DNA of 64,000 bases. It comes from Pseudomonas campi. GTDB taxonomy: Bacteria > Pseudomonadota > Gammaproteobacteria > Pseudomonadales > Pseudomonadaceae. The notes beneath the pieces are model-generated. The model was not told where the DNA came from. It worked only from the letters and a program-made list of their open reading frames with translations, and searched no databases. The position numbers and the translations under genes are program-made. The stretch lies in assembly GCF_013200955.2 (NCBI RefSeq), contig NZ_CP053697.2, forward strand, positions 1,302,001 through 1,366,000. The letters are read 5' to 3'. Shown here piece after piece: positions 8,716 to 17,386 of the stretch (the stretch's first letter is position 1; every line of letters begins with the position of its first letter).

Positions 8716-9630
8716 TCAGGCGTTTTCCCAGGGCGGGTTGGCCAGACGCTGCTGGAGGAAGTCGCACAGCGCCAGTACCTTGCGCGAGGCTCGGCTGGAG
8801 CGTGGGTACATGGCGTAGATGGCATAGGCTTGCGCACGAGCCTGCGGCAGTACCTCGATCAGTGAGCCATCGCGCAGGTGGCGGTGCACGATGAAACTCG
8901 GCAGTAGCGCAAGACCCTGGCCCGCAAGCGCCATTGCGCACATCACTTCGCCGTTGTTGCTGGCGAATCGCCCGCGCGGCGCAATGCTCAGCAGATCACC
9001 CGCAGCGTCGCAGCTCTCGAATGACCAGAACTGCCCGGAGGTTACGTTGCTGTAGCCGATGCAGTCGTGTGCCAGGAGCTCCTCTATCTGTGTTGGCACT
9101 CCGTGCTGGGCGGCATACTCCGGGCTGCAACAGAGCATTCGCGCGCTTGTGGCGAGCTTGCGGGCGATCAGCGCGCTGTCGCCGATGCGCGAGATGCGCA
9201 CGCACAGGTCGTAGCCCTCGCGTTCGAAGTCACTGATGCGGTCATCGAGGTGCAGGGTGACTTCCAGTTCCCGGTGCAGACACATGAACTCGGCGATCAG
9301 CGGGGCCAGCCAGAGTGTGCCAAAGCTCATTGGCGCCAGCATCTGCAGGCGCCCGCGCAGGCCGCTGTCGTTGAAGGTTGCCGCTTCGGCCGCCTCGTGC
9401 AGGTCGCGCAGGGCGCCCTTGGCTTGTTGGTAGAAGCGCTGGCCGTTCTCCGTGGGGGCCACCTTGCGCGTGGAGCGGTGCAGCAACTTGGCTCCCAGGT
9501 GCTGCTCCAGATCGCTGAGGCGCTTGCTCACTACCGATTTGGACAGTGCCAGCGCCTCGGCAGCACGGCTCACTCCGCCCAGTTCCACCACGCGCAGAAA
9601 GGTTTCGATTTCCTGCAGGTCTAGTTTCAT
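8716..9630 (-). CDS. LysR-family transcriptional regulator next to ycaC
   Basis: A 304-residue LTTR. Residues 1-60 carry the winged helix-turn-helix (IETFLRVVELGGVSRAAEAL, then SKSVVSKRLSDLEQHLGAKL), followed by a periplasmic-binding-type effector domain. I start at ATG 9630, which gives the canonical MKLDLQEIETF N-terminus, not at the in-frame codon 87 bases upstream. It stands divergent to ycaC with 191 bases between, so it is the likely regulator of that gene. The LysR/ycaC pair interrupts the enoyl-CoA hydratase - pykA order known from P. aeruginosa. Confidence 0.9.
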   Translation of the reverse strand: MKLDLQEIETFLRVVELGGVSRAAEALALSKSVVSKRLSDLEQHLGAKLLHRSTRKVAPTENGQRFYQQAKGALRDLHEAAEAATFNDSGLRGRLQMLAPMSFGTLWLAPLIAEFMCLHRELEVTLHLDDRISDFEREGYDLCVRISRIGDSALIARKLATSARMLCCSPEYAAQHGVPTQIEELLAHDCIGYSNVTSGQFWSFESCDAAGDLLSIAPRGRFASNNGEVMCAMALAGQGLALLPSFIVHRHLRDGSLIEVLPQARAQAYAIYAMYPRSSRASRKVLALCDFLQQRLANPPWENA

Positions 9631-9760
9631 GGGGCGGCTCCCAGGCTTCAGATAGGGCAAGAATAGCGCTCGTAAGTAGCGGGATTGTTCGGTTTTTCCG
9701 AAAAGCCTTTTATCCAATTGCTGGGGCGTCAGGCGATCCGCCAGCGACTAGGCTGGGAGT

Positions 9761-9788
9761 CTATCGAGGTGGTCGAGAGCCTCGATAG
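9761..9788. promoter_or_regulatory. Palindrome in the LysR/ycaC intergenic region
   Basis: Perfect 9-base arms CTATCGAGG (9761-9769) and CCTCGATAG (9780-9788) surround a 10-base spacer, 34 bases before the ycaC start codon. Size and place fit an operator for the divergent LysR protein, although the LTTR T-N11-A core is not obvious. Confidence 0.45.
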
Positions 9789-9821
9789 CTATCCGCCACA
9801 ACCCTGAGGGAGGTTTACCCC

Positions 9822-10436
9822 ATGTCCTTTACCTACAAGCGCTTGAACAAGGACGATGCCGTCGTGCTCCTGGTCGACCATCAGGCCGGTCTGTTGTCGC
9901 TGGTGCGTGACTACAGCCCGGACGAGTTCAAGAACAACGTATTGGCGCTGGCCGATATCGCCAAATTTTTCAAACTGCCGACCATCCTCACCACCAGCTT
10001 CGAGCAGGGGCCGAACGGGCCGATTGTGCCGGAGCTCAAGGCTCTGTTCCCTGATGCGCCCTATATCGCCCGGCCTGGTCAGATCAACGCCTGGGACAAT
10101 GAGGACTTCGTCAATGCGATCAAGGCCACCGGCCGCAAGCAACTGATCATTGCCGGTGTGGTGACCGACGTTTGCGTCGCCTTTCCGACCCTGTCGGCAC
10201 TGGCGGAGGGTTACGATGTCTTCGTGGTGACCGATGCTTCCGGCACCTTCAACACCTCGGTGCGGGATGCAGCGCTGACCCGCATGGCCCATGCCGGTGC
10301 GCAATTGCTCAACTGGTTCAGTGTCGGCTGTGAGCTGCACCGCGATTGGCGCAACGACATTGAGGGCTTCGGCGGCATCCTCGGCGGCCATCTGCCGGCT
10401 TACGCCAACCTGATCCAGAGCTACAACCAGAAGTAG
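9822..10436 (+). CDS. ycaC: YcaC-type isochorismatase-family hydrolase
   Basis: A 204-residue cysteine hydrolase of the isochorismatase superfamily. It is closely similar along its length to E. coli YcaC as I recall it (LLVDHQAGLLSLVRD, LPTILTTSFEQGPNGP, RPGQINAWDNEDFV, CELHRDWRNDIEG). The superfamily catalytic residues fit Asp19 in LLVDH and Cys118 in VVTDVCVAFP. YcaC forms octamers; its natural substrate is not settled. GAGGGAGG lies a little upstream of ATG 9822. It is preceded by a divergent LysR gene and followed by a strong terminator, so it forms a single-gene unit. Confidence 0.9.
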   Translation: MSFTYKRLNKDDAVVLLVDHQAGLLSLVRDYSPDEFKNNVLALADIAKFFKLPTILTTSFEQGPNGPIVPELKALFPDAPYIARPGQINAWDNEDFVNAIKATGRKQLIIAGVVTDVCVAFPTLSALAEGYDVFVVTDASGTFNTSVRDAALTRMAHAGAQLLNWFSVGCELHRDWRNDIEGFGGILGGHLPAYANLIQSYNQK

Positions 10437-10452
10437 GCCAAGAGCGCCAATG

Positions 10453-10479
10453 AAAAGGCCGCTCACTGAGCGGCCTTTT
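10453..10479. terminator. Bidirectional terminator between ycaC and pykA
   Basis: AAAAGGCCGCTC / GAGCGGCCTTTT forms a near-perfect hairpin with A-run and T-run on opposite sides, lying between two convergent genes, so it can serve both. Confidence 0.9.
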
Positions 10480-10494
10480 GCATTCAACGCGGCA

Positions 10495-11946
10495 TCACAC
10501 CATCGGATCGCCGACGTGCAGGATCTTCATGGTGTTGGTGCCGCCGGTGCCGTGGTAGCTGTCGCCCTTGGTCAGGATCACCCAGTCACCCGGCTCGACC
10601 ACGCCGAGCTTGAGCAGCTCGTCCACCGCCGCCTGGCTGACCTTGTTGGCCGGCAGGGACGCTGGGTCGAATGGCACGGTGTAGACGCCACGAAACAGCG
10701 CCACGCGGGCCTGGGCCTCGCGGTGCGGGGTGAAGGCGTAGATCGGGATCGACGAGCGGATGCGCGACATGATCAGCGGGCTGTAGCCGCTTTCGGTCAG
10801 GCTGATGATCGCTTTCACGCCGGGGAAGTGGTTGGCGGTGTACATGGTCGCCAGGGCCACGCTCTCGTCGCAACGCTCAAAGGTGCGGCCAATGCGGTGG
10901 GTGGATTTCTGGCTGGTCGGATGCTTCTCCGCGCCCAGGCACACGCGCGCCATGGCCTGCACCGCTTCCAGCGGGTATTCGCCGGCGGCGCTTTCGGCCG
11001 AGAGCATCACCGCATCGGTGTAGTCCAGTGCGGCGTTGGCCACGTCGGACACTTCCGCGCGGGTCGGCATCGGGCTGTGGATCATCGACTCCATCATCTG
11101 CGTGGCGGTGATCACCGCTTTGTTCAGACGGCGGGCGTGGGCAATGATCTTCTTCTGGATGCCGACCAGCTCGGCATCGCCGACTTCTACGCCGAGGTCG
11201 CCGCGCGCCACCATCACCGCGTCACTGGCGCGGATCAGGCCGTCGAGGGTTTCGTCATCGGCCACCGCTTCGGCGCGTTCGATCTTCGCCACCAGCCAGG
11301 CTGTGCTGCCGGCTTCGTCGCGCAGGCGGCGGGCCAGCTGCATGTCGGCGGCATCACGGGGGAAGGACACGGCCAGGTAGTCCAGGTCCATCTCGGCGGC
11401 CAGCTTGATGTCGGCCATGTCCTTTTCGGTCAAGGCTGGTGCAGTCAGGCCACCACCACGGCGGTTGATGCCTTTGTTGTCGGACAGCGGGCCGCCGATG
11501 GTGACGCGGCAATGCAGCTCCTCGGCGCCCTTGAGTTCGACCTGCATGACCACGCGGCCGTCATCCAGCAGCAGTTCATCGCCGACGTTGCAGTCCTGGA
11601 TTAGCGCCGGGTAGTCGATGCCGACCACCTCCTGGTTACCCGCGGTGCGCGAGTGGCTGGAGGACAGGCGGAACAGGTCGCCTTCCTTGAGTTCGATGCG
11701 CTTGCCTTCGAACTTGGCGATACGGATCTTCGGGCCTTGCAGGTCGCCCAGCAGCGCCACATGGCGGCCATGTTTGGCAGCCAGGTCGCGTACCAGCTGC
11801 GCGCGGGCCTTGTGATCTTCGGGCGAACCGTGGGAAAAATTCAGGCGGGCCACGTCGATGCCGGCAAGGATCAACTGCTCGAGCATTTCCGGCGAGTTGC
11901 TGGCCGGGCCGAGGGTGGCGACGATTTTGGTGCGACGCAAGGTCAT
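10495..11946 (-). CDS. pykA: Pyruvate kinase
   Basis: A 483-residue glycolytic enzyme converting phosphoenolpyruvate and ADP to pyruvate and ATP. Visible motifs are RRTKIVATLGPAS and RLNFSHGSPEDH at the N-terminus, the active-site segment VAKIERAEAV, MVARGDLGVEVG, and KAVITATQMMESM. The C-terminal allosteric domain is complete (KGDSYHGTGGTNTMK). Sequence and context fit PykA (PA4329) more than PykF. It is read toward the shared terminator. Confidence 0.95.
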   Translation of the reverse strand: MTLRRTKIVATLGPASNSPEMLEQLILAGIDVARLNFSHGSPEDHKARAQLVRDLAAKHGRHVALLGDLQGPKIRIAKFEGKRIELKEGDLFRLSSSHSRTAGNQEVVGIDYPALIQDCNVGDELLLDDGRVVMQVELKGAEELHCRVTIGGPLSDNKGINRRGGGLTAPALTEKDMADIKLAAEMDLDYLAVSFPRDAADMQLARRLRDEAGSTAWLVAKIERAEAVADDETLDGLIRASDAVMVARGDLGVEVGDAELVGIQKKIIAHARRLNKAVITATQMMESMIHSPMPTRAEVSDVANAALDYTDAVMLSAESAAGEYPLEAVQAMARVCLGAEKHPTSQKSTHRIGRTFERCDESVALATMYTANHFPGVKAIISLTESGYSPLIMSRIRSSIPIYAFTPHREAQARVALFRGVYTVPFDPASLPANKVSQAAVDELLKLGVVEPGDWVILTKGDSYHGTGGTNTMKILHVGDPMV

Positions 11947-12111
11947 GCAGGGACTCCATTTACAAGGCGTGGCGCGAGGCTACTACGGCAAAACACTGTA
12001 GTCATTGTTCCGATGCACTACCTTGAAAGCGGTGGAAAACTTGCTGCCAGGCATCGGCCTCTGCAGAAACCGCCACAGCAGTCGATACACTGCGCAATGG
12101 AGGACAACACC

Positions 12112-12486
12112 ATGCGTACCCTGATCATGCTTTTCGCCCTGGCCAGTCTGGCCGGGTGCAGCCGGATGGCACTCGACAATCACCTCAACGATGCCTATCG
12201 CAATTACGACCAAGGCAACTGCGAGGAGGCCCTGCTCGACCTCTCACGCGCCGAGCGCACCAGCCGGGCGCGGCGTTATGTGCAGCCGGAAATCTCCCTG
12301 CTGCGTGGCCAGTGCCTGGAGCGGCAGAACCTGTTCGTCGATGCGGCGCAGACCTATCAGTTCATCATCAACCAGTACCCGACCAGCGAATATGCCTATC
12401 GGGCTCGGGCGCGTCTGGAGACACTTCAACAACTCGGGCATCATGGCAGCTCAGAGCCAGCCAAGGCATCGCCCGCGGCGCTCTGA
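12112..12486 (+). CDS. Small tetratricopeptide-like lipoprotein
   Basis: A 124-residue lipoprotein. The signal peptide ends in a lipobox (ASLAGC), so it should be anchored in the outer or inner membrane. The mature part resembles TPR or BamD-like helices (NDAYRNYDQGNCEEALLDLS, then DAAQTYQFIINQYPTSEYAYRA). I chose ATG 12112, with GGAGG eight bases before it, over an in-frame ATG at 12097. Its role is unknown, possibly scaffolding in the envelope. The last base of its TGA stop is also the first base of a repetitive element. Confidence 0.8.
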   Translation: MRTLIMLFALASLAGCSRMALDNHLNDAYRNYDQGNCEEALLDLSRAERTSRARRYVQPEISLLRGQCLERQNLFVDAAQTYQFIINQYPTSEYAYRARARLETLQQLGHHGSSEPAKASPAAL

Positions 12487-12709
12487 GAACCTGTTTAGGA
12501 TCTTCTGAATTAGAGCCAGACAAGGCGCTACGCCAGTAACAGCCTCAGGCGGGTCAAAACGCCGAGGAAGCGGAGTTTACGAGCTGTAAATGAGCATGAC
12601 TCGTTCACTCGCCCTTCGGATCGCGCTAAAGCGCGTTAGCGGCAAGCCGCTTACCGAGGCCGTTTTTAACGCGGTATGGCCGCGAGTCAGGAGATCGTAA
12701 ACAGGTTCT
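12486..12709 (+). repeat. MITE-like inverted-repeat element, copy 1
   Basis: A 224-bp non-coding element bounded by AGAACCTGTTTA (12486-12497) and TAAACAGGTTCT (12698-12709), perfect 12-base terminal inverted repeats. The interior holds further palindromes (GCGCTAAAGCGCG, AGCGGCAAGCCGCT). Copies with the same interior occur at 13731 and, inverted, at 50816 and in part at 55416. No transposase is encoded. The first base is the last base of the upstream stop codon. Confidence 0.85.
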
Positions 12710-12780
12710 GAGGCCATTGGTCGGCCGGTTAATAGGGAGTTTCGACCAGGGTTAAGCTCTGGTTTTCGAGGGAGTGAACG

Positions 12781-13206
12781 ATGCGTCGACTGTTGTGCTG
12801 TGCCTTGCTGTTGCCCGCACTGGCATCAGCGGAAATTTACCGTTGGACCGATGCCCAGGGCCGGGTGCATTTTGGCGAGCGCCCAGGGGCGAGCAATGCG
12901 CAAACGGTGGAAGTGAAGCCGCAGGTGGTCGAGCGCGATGACGCCACCCGCCAGCGCGAGCAACGTACCGAACAGTTCTACGAGGCGCGTCGCGCGGAGC
13001 AGGCCAGGGACGACCAGCAAGCCGCAGCCGCCCAGGCCCAGCGCGCCGAGGAGTGCCGTCAGCTGCGCCATAACAAGGCGCAAATCGAGCAGAGCGGGCG
13101 TTTCTATAGTAATGACGCCGCTGGCAATCGCGTCTATTACAGCGACAAGGAAATGGAAGCCGCACGCAGCCGCCTGTCGACTCAGATCGCCGAACGCTGC
13201 AGCTGA
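12781..13206 (+). CDS. Secreted DUF4124-domain protein
   Basis: A 141-residue protein with a short signal peptide (cleavage near ALASA-EIY). A DUF4124 domain follows at once: EIYRWTDAQGRVHFGERP, with the YRW-D-GRVHF pattern. The rest (residues 45-110) is a charged, Gln/Glu/Arg-rich helix, probably coiled coil, ending in a short domain with YYSDKEMEAARSRL. DUF4124 proteins are common in Pseudomonas envelopes but lack an assigned function. Confidence 0.85.
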   Translation: MRRLLCCALLLPALASAEIYRWTDAQGRVHFGERPGASNAQTVEVKPQVVERDDATRQREQRTEQFYEARRAEQARDDQQAAAAQAQRAEECRQLRHNKAQIEQSGRFYSNDAAGNRVYYSDKEMEAARSRLSTQIAERCS

Positions 13207-13267
13207 GCCTGGCGAGAGTCCTAGGCTGCGGCCATACTCAAAAACTCATCCATAGCGATTGGCCATC

Positions 13268-13627
13268 ATGCATATTCCGCGCAGCATTGAACGCCATCAG
13301 TTGCCGTACTACCTCAAGGTGTTCAACCGTATTACCGACAAGCCCATGGGCTATATCGGTAACGTCTCCTTGGACGGCCTGATGCTGATCAGCCAGCTGC
13401 CTATGTTGGTCAACGCGCGTTTCGACATGCGCCTGAAGATTCCGGGCCGCGATGCCCAGATCCATAACATCGACTTCCATGCCACCTGCCAGTGGAGCCG
13501 CGAGGACATTACGCCAGGCAGCTACGACTCCGGCTTTGCCCTGGTGGCGCCGCCTTCCGACTATGTGGAAATGGTCGATGCGCTGCGTCACTACTTCAGC
13601 TTTCGTCCCTTGCAGACCTCTGCCTGA
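13268..13627 (+). CDS. PilZ-like domain protein
   Basis: A 119-residue, single-domain protein of the PilZ type. NVSLDGLML matches the (D/N)xSxxG box and upstream arginines (RSIERH, NRITDK) are candidates for the RxxxR switch, though spacing is not ideal, so c-di-GMP binding is only plausible. It starts at ATG 13268; an in-frame TTG nine bases upstream is less likely. It follows the DUF4124 gene by 61 bases. If it binds c-di-GMP, the diguanylate cyclase at 5.8 kb is one possible source. Confidence 0.7.
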   Translation: MHIPRSIERHQLPYYLKVFNRITDKPMGYIGNVSLDGLMLISQLPMLVNARFDMRLKIPGRDAQIHNIDFHATCQWSREDITPGSYDSGFALVAPPSDYVEMVDALRHYFSFRPLQTSA

Positions 13628-13730
13628 AGCCTGAACACCGCCCCCTTTGATCGACCCTCGCCACGCTGGCGCCTGTCCGTGTAGGGCGGGTGCTGTGCTC
13701 GATTTCCTGCTCATCCAGCTCCCATGCCTT

Positions 13731-13955
13731 AGAGCCTGTTCACGATTTTTTGGACTAGAGCCAGACAAGGCGCTACGCCAGTAACAGCCTCCGGCTGGTC
13801 AAAACAGGCGAGGAAGCGGAGTTTACGAGCTGTAAATGAGCATGACTCGTTGCACTCGCCCTTCGGGTCGCGCTAAAGCGCGTTAGCGGCAAGCCGCTTC
13901 CGAGCCTGTTTTTAACGCGGTATGGCCGACGGACAGAAGATCGTGGACAGGCTCT
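13731..13955 (+). repeat. MITE-like inverted-repeat element, copy 2
   Basis: A 225-bp relative of the element at 12486, same orientation, with ends AGAGCCTGTTCAC and GTGGACAGGCTCT (one mismatch). The interior is about 90 percent like copy 1 by eye. Its right-hand end base is also the last base of the TAA stop codon of the LysR gene read from the opposite strand. Confidence 0.85.
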
Positions 13956-14881
13956 TAGGCAATCGACGGCAAGATGATCTCATCGCTGCGGCTGATTCCG
14001 GCTGTGAGCTCGCGACACAGCTCGAGAAATTCGCGCATGGCGGCGGTCTGGTACTTCTGCTTGTGCCAGATGAAGTAGAACTGCCGGGTCAGATCCAGCT
14101 GCGGGGTTTCCACGGCCACCAGGCTGCCACGGCGGAAGGCATCGCGCAGGGCCAGGCGCGAGATGCAGCTGATGCCCAGGCCTGATTCCACGGCGCGCTT
14201 GATCGCCTCGGTATGCTCCAGCTCCAGGCGAATATTCAGCGGCGTGGGGTGGTGACGCATGGCCTGGTCGAAGGTCAGGCGTGTGCCCGAACCCTGTTCG
14301 CGCAACACCCAAGCCTCGCGCGTCAGTTCTTCCAGGCTGGCCTGGCCACTGCGGGCGAAGGGATGTTGCGGGGCGCAGAACACCACCAGCTCGTCTTCCA
14401 CCCAGGGTTGCACCTCGATATCCGGGTGCTGGCAGTCACCCTCGATCAACCCCAGATCCAGCTCATAGTGTGCGACCTGTTGCACGACATGGGCCGTGTT
14501 GTGCACTTGCAGCTTCACCCGGCATTCCGGATGGCGCTGCATGAAGCTGCCGATCAGCAGGGTGGCCAGGTAGTTGCCCACGGTCAGCGTGGCGCCCACT
14601 TCAAGGGAGCCGAAACCGCTCTTGCCGTTGAGCAATTGCTCGATCTCGCGAGCCTGGTCGAGCAGGGCCACTGCCTGCGGCAACAACTGCTGACCAAGGG
14701 CGTTGAGGATCAGTCGCTTGCCTGCCCGGTCGAACAACTGGCAGTCGGATTGCCGCTCCAGTTCGCTCAGCGAGGTACTCGCCGCCGATTGCGACAGGGC
14801 CAGGGATTGCCCGGCGCGGGAGACGCTCTCGTGTTTGGCGACGGCGACGAACACTTGCAGCTGACGCAACGTAAATCGCAT
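13955..14881 (-). CDS. finR: LysR-family regulator, FinR-like
   Basis: A 308-residue LTTR with an N-terminal helix-turn-helix (LRQLQVFVAVAKHESVSRAG, then LSQSAASTSLSELERQ) and a substrate-binding domain. It stands divergent to fpr across a 133-base AT-rich gap, the arrangement of finR/fpr in Pseudomonas putida, where FinR activates fpr under superoxide and iron stress. I infer the same role here from synteny and family. Its stop codon is fused to the end of a repetitive element. Confidence 0.85.
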   Translation of the reverse strand: MRFTLRQLQVFVAVAKHESVSRAGQSLALSQSAASTSLSELERQSDCQLFDRAGKRLILNALGQQLLPQAVALLDQAREIEQLLNGKSGFGSLEVGATLTVGNYLATLLIGSFMQRHPECRVKLQVHNTAHVVQQVAHYELDLGLIEGDCQHPDIEVQPWVEDELVVFCAPQHPFARSGQASLEELTREAWVLREQGSGTRLTFDQAMRHHPTPLNIRLELEHTEAIKRAVESGLGISCISRLALRDAFRRGSLVAVETPQLDLTRQFYFIWHKQKYQTAAMREFLELCRELTAGISRSDEIILPSIA

Positions 14882-15014
14882 ATCTATATAACCTATAACT
14901 TATATCTTAATAATCCATTTCACAGATATTGTGGCCCCCACTAGAATTGCGCGCAACCACTGCCAGTCCTGGCAGCATCCAGCCGATCTGATAGCGCCAG
15001 TCTTGGAGAAACAC

Positions 15015-15794
15015 ATGAGCAACCTGAACGTCGAGCGCGTAGTCAGTGTGCACCACTGGAACGACACCCTGTTCAGCTTCAAATGTACCCGTGATCCGGG
15101 CCTGCGCTTCGAAAACGGTCAGTTCGTCATGATCGGCCTGCAGCAGCCCACTGGCCGCCCGCTGATGCGTGCCTACTCCATCGCCAGCCCGAACTGGGAA
15201 GAGCACCTGGAGTTCTTCAGCATCAAGGTGCCGGACGGCCCGCTGACCTCGCAGTTGCAGCACCTCAAGGAAGGCGACGAGATCATCATCAGCAAGAAGC
15301 CCACCGGCACGCTGGTACTCGACGACCTCAACCCCGGCAAACACCTCTACCTGCTCAGCACCGGCACCGGTCTGGCGCCGTTCATGAGCGTGATCCAGGA
15401 CCCGGAAACCTACGAGCGTTTCGAAAAGGTCATCCTGGTCCACGGCGTGCGTTACGTGAACGAAGTGGCCTACAAGGAATTCATCACCCAGCACCTGCCG
15501 AAGAACGAGTTCTTCGGTGATGCCCTGAAAGACAAGCTGATCTACTACCCGACCGTGACCCGCGAGCCGTTCGAGAACCAGGGTCGCCTGACCGACCTGA
15601 TGCGCAGCGGCAAACTGTTCGCCGACATCGGCCTGCCGCCGATCAACCCGCAGGACGACCGCGCCATGATCTGCGGCAGCCCGAGCATGCTCGACGAGAC
15701 CAGCGAAGTGCTCGACAGCTTCGGCCTGAAAATCTCCGCACGCATGCGCGAGCCGGGCGACTACCTGATCGAACGCGCCTTCGTCGAGAAGTAA
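15015..15794 (+). CDS. fpr: Ferredoxin-NADP reductase
   Basis: A 259-residue FAD enzyme transferring electrons between NADPH and ferredoxin or flavodoxin. It has the FAD motif RAYSIASPNWEE, a phosphate-binding LLSTGTGLAPFMSV, and ends in FVEK like bacterial subclass I FPRs. It starts at ATG 15015 with GGAG ten bases upstream. It is controlled in all likelihood by the divergent finR gene and ends at its own terminator. It serves iron-sulfur repair and oxidative-stress defence in pseudomonads. Confidence 0.95.
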   Translation: MSNLNVERVVSVHHWNDTLFSFKCTRDPGLRFENGQFVMIGLQQPTGRPLMRAYSIASPNWEEHLEFFSIKVPDGPLTSQLQHLKEGDEIIISKKPTGTLVLDDLNPGKHLYLLSTGTGLAPFMSVIQDPETYERFEKVILVHGVRYVNEVAYKEFITQHLPKNEFFGDALKDKLIYYPTVTREPFENQGRLTDLMRSGKLFADIGLPPINPQDDRAMICGSPSMLDETSEVLDSFGLKISARMREPGDYLIERAFVEK

Positions 15795-15812
15795 GCGCCA
15801 GTCGCTGCACAG

Positions 15813-15838
15813 ACAAACCCGCCGAGAGGCGGGTTTGT
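15813..15838 (+). terminator. Hairpin terminator after fpr
   Basis: ACAAACCCGCC / GGCGGGTTTGT is a perfect 11-bp stem 18 bases beyond the fpr stop; a short T-rich tail (CGTTTC) follows. Confidence 0.75.
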
Positions 15839-15997
15839 CGTTTCAGCCCCCCCCTTACCCGTTTACGGGAGACGACTGCATGGAGGCAGGAGGTAGGGCG
15901 ACGCAGGAAGCCAAAGCCGAGGGGCCGGGGGAGAGGGCAGGGACAGCTCGCAGCAGAGGCCCAACGTAGCCCGGATGCAATCCGGGACAGGCACTCA

Positions 15998-16690
15998 TCA
16001 GGCCGTCACCACTTCCAGCACCCGAATCAGCCCCGCTTGCGGGTAATGCCAGCGCACCTGCACATCCCAGAACTGCACGCCGTAGCGGCGCTCTGGCTCC
16101 GGCACCTGATAAGCCGGACGTGGGTCCTGCGCCAGACACTGTTCAATCAGCTCGACCAAGGGCTCGCCCAGGCGCAGTGCGTGCTGCTGCGCCTGTTGCA
16201 GGGCAGCGCCTGCCCACTCCACCGCGATCGCCTCTGGCGCCGCCTCGGCCAGCGCATTCTGCGCCTGGGTCAGGCAATCGGCGTAAGGCACATAAGGCTT
16301 GATATCCAGCACCGGCGTGCCATCGAGCAAGTCGATGCCGGATAGCCACAAGCGCCCCGGTTCGACCTTGTCCAGTCGCACCACCGACTGCCCAATGCCG
16401 TTGGGACGGTGCGTCGCACGGCTGGCAAACACCCCGATAGACGCATTGCCGCCCAGCCGGGGCGGACGAACCTTGAGCCGCGGCTTGTCTTCCAGGGTTT
16501 GGTGGAAGAGAAACAGCAGCCAGACATGGCTGACCTGCTCCAGCCCAGCAATAGCCTCGGCCCGATCAAACGGCGCCACCAACTCCAGCACGCCCCGAGC
16601 TGCCGGAGCCAATTGCGGCTGGCGGGGAATGGCGAACTTTTCCTTGAAACAGGAGCGCACGAAACCAACGGGTGAGACGGAGTAGGGCAT
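15998..16690 (-). CDS. trmO: tRNA (N6-threonylcarbamoyladenosine-37)-methyltransferase
   Basis: A 230-residue UPF0066/TrmO protein, which methylates t6A37 of threonine tRNAs using S-adenosylmethionine. The N-terminal beta-barrel domain contains VGFVRSCFKEKF, HVWLLFLFH and the conserved RATHRPNGIGQSVVRL. The C-terminal part has DIKPYVPYAD and a terminal domain as in E. coli YaeB. Start ATG 16690 gives the usual short N-terminus; longer in-frame starts run into unrelated sequence. It is a single-gene unit. Confidence 0.9.
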   Translation of the reverse strand: MPYSVSPVGFVRSCFKEKFAIPRQPQLAPAARGVLELVAPFDRAEAIAGLEQVSHVWLLFLFHQTLEDKPRLKVRPPRLGGNASIGVFASRATHRPNGIGQSVVRLDKVEPGRLWLSGIDLLDGTPVLDIKPYVPYADCLTQAQNALAEAAPEAIAVEWAGAALQQAQQHALRLGEPLVELIEQCLAQDPRPAYQVPEPERRYGVQFWDVQVRWHYPQAGLIRVLEVVTA

Positions 16691-16766
16691 GGCAATGCGG
16701 CACGGCGGAGTGAGCATGCATGGTAGCCGATCAGTCGCCTGCCGGTCCGTGCTGGTTGAGGGGGAG

Positions 16767-17129
16767 TCAGTTGCAGACAGTACCGAAATGCACGCACTGC
16801 CCGCTGGCCGTGACGTGGTGACAGGTCTGGTAGGCATTGGCCTGCGCATTGAACATGCACTGCCCCGATGTGCCGGTTGGGACGCCGAAATGCGCGCACT
16901 TGCCGTCAGCCATAACGTGATGGCAGATATGGTTGGCACCGGTTTGCGGGTTGTAGAACCCTTGCCCGTCCGGGGTGCAGACTGCCCCGAAATGCACACA
17001 TTGCCCATCGGCAGTCACGTGGTAACAACTCTGGTGGCTGTCGGAGTCCGGGTTGAACAAGCAGGGTGGATCATCTGCCTGGGCAGTGCCCGTGGCGAGA
17101 GCTAGCAGGAGGGCGAGGAAGAGGCGCAT
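16767..17129 (-). CDS. Secreted Cys/His-rich triple-repeat protein
   Basis: A 120-residue exported protein: signal peptide of about 18 residues (GTAQA-DDPP), then three copies of a 34-residue unit. Each unit reads F-N-(P/A) ... C-(Y/H)-H-V-x-A-x-G-(Q/K)-C-(V/A)-H-F-G, so every copy offers two cysteines and two or three histidines in fixed spacing. Further cysteines precede units 1 and 3 and end units 1 and 3. This could bind a metal or form disulfides in the periplasm. I do not recognise a named family. Confidence 0.8.
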   Translation of the reverse strand: MRLFLALLLALATGTAQADDPPCLFNPDSDSHQSCYHVTADGQCVHFGAVCTPDGQGFYNPQTGANHICHHVMADGKCAHFGVPTGTSGQCMFNAQANAYQTCHHVTASGQCVHFGTVCN

Positions 17130-17386
17130 AGGGGCGTGGCATCAGACTCGTATTAAGGGGAACAGCTGACCGGTGGATATCAGGTGTTACGTATAGCACC
17201 TACTACTTTAGGGCTTTAGCGGCATCATAAACTTGATGCCATGCCACGAGATTTTCTTGATGAGACTGAATGGTAGCGAAGTGCTGCTCGGTGAATGAGC
17301 GTATTTATCTCGGTCGCTTTGAATGTGCACGGCACGGAATGCGGAATAGCCACTTTTTAGCGCTGCGGTGATCCTGAGGGTATATA
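17130..17386. other. AT-richer spacer before the integron, no gene seen
   Basis: No convincing reading frame. A short imperfect palindrome, AGGTGTTACGTATAGCACCT, lies at about 17183-17202. GC content drops here from the core level, marking the approach to the cassette array. Confidence 0.5.

Noticed and set aside
12486..12709. Complete insertion sequence
   Set aside because: The element is only 224 bp, has no transposase frame, and shows only terminal inverted repeats, so it is listed as MITE-like.
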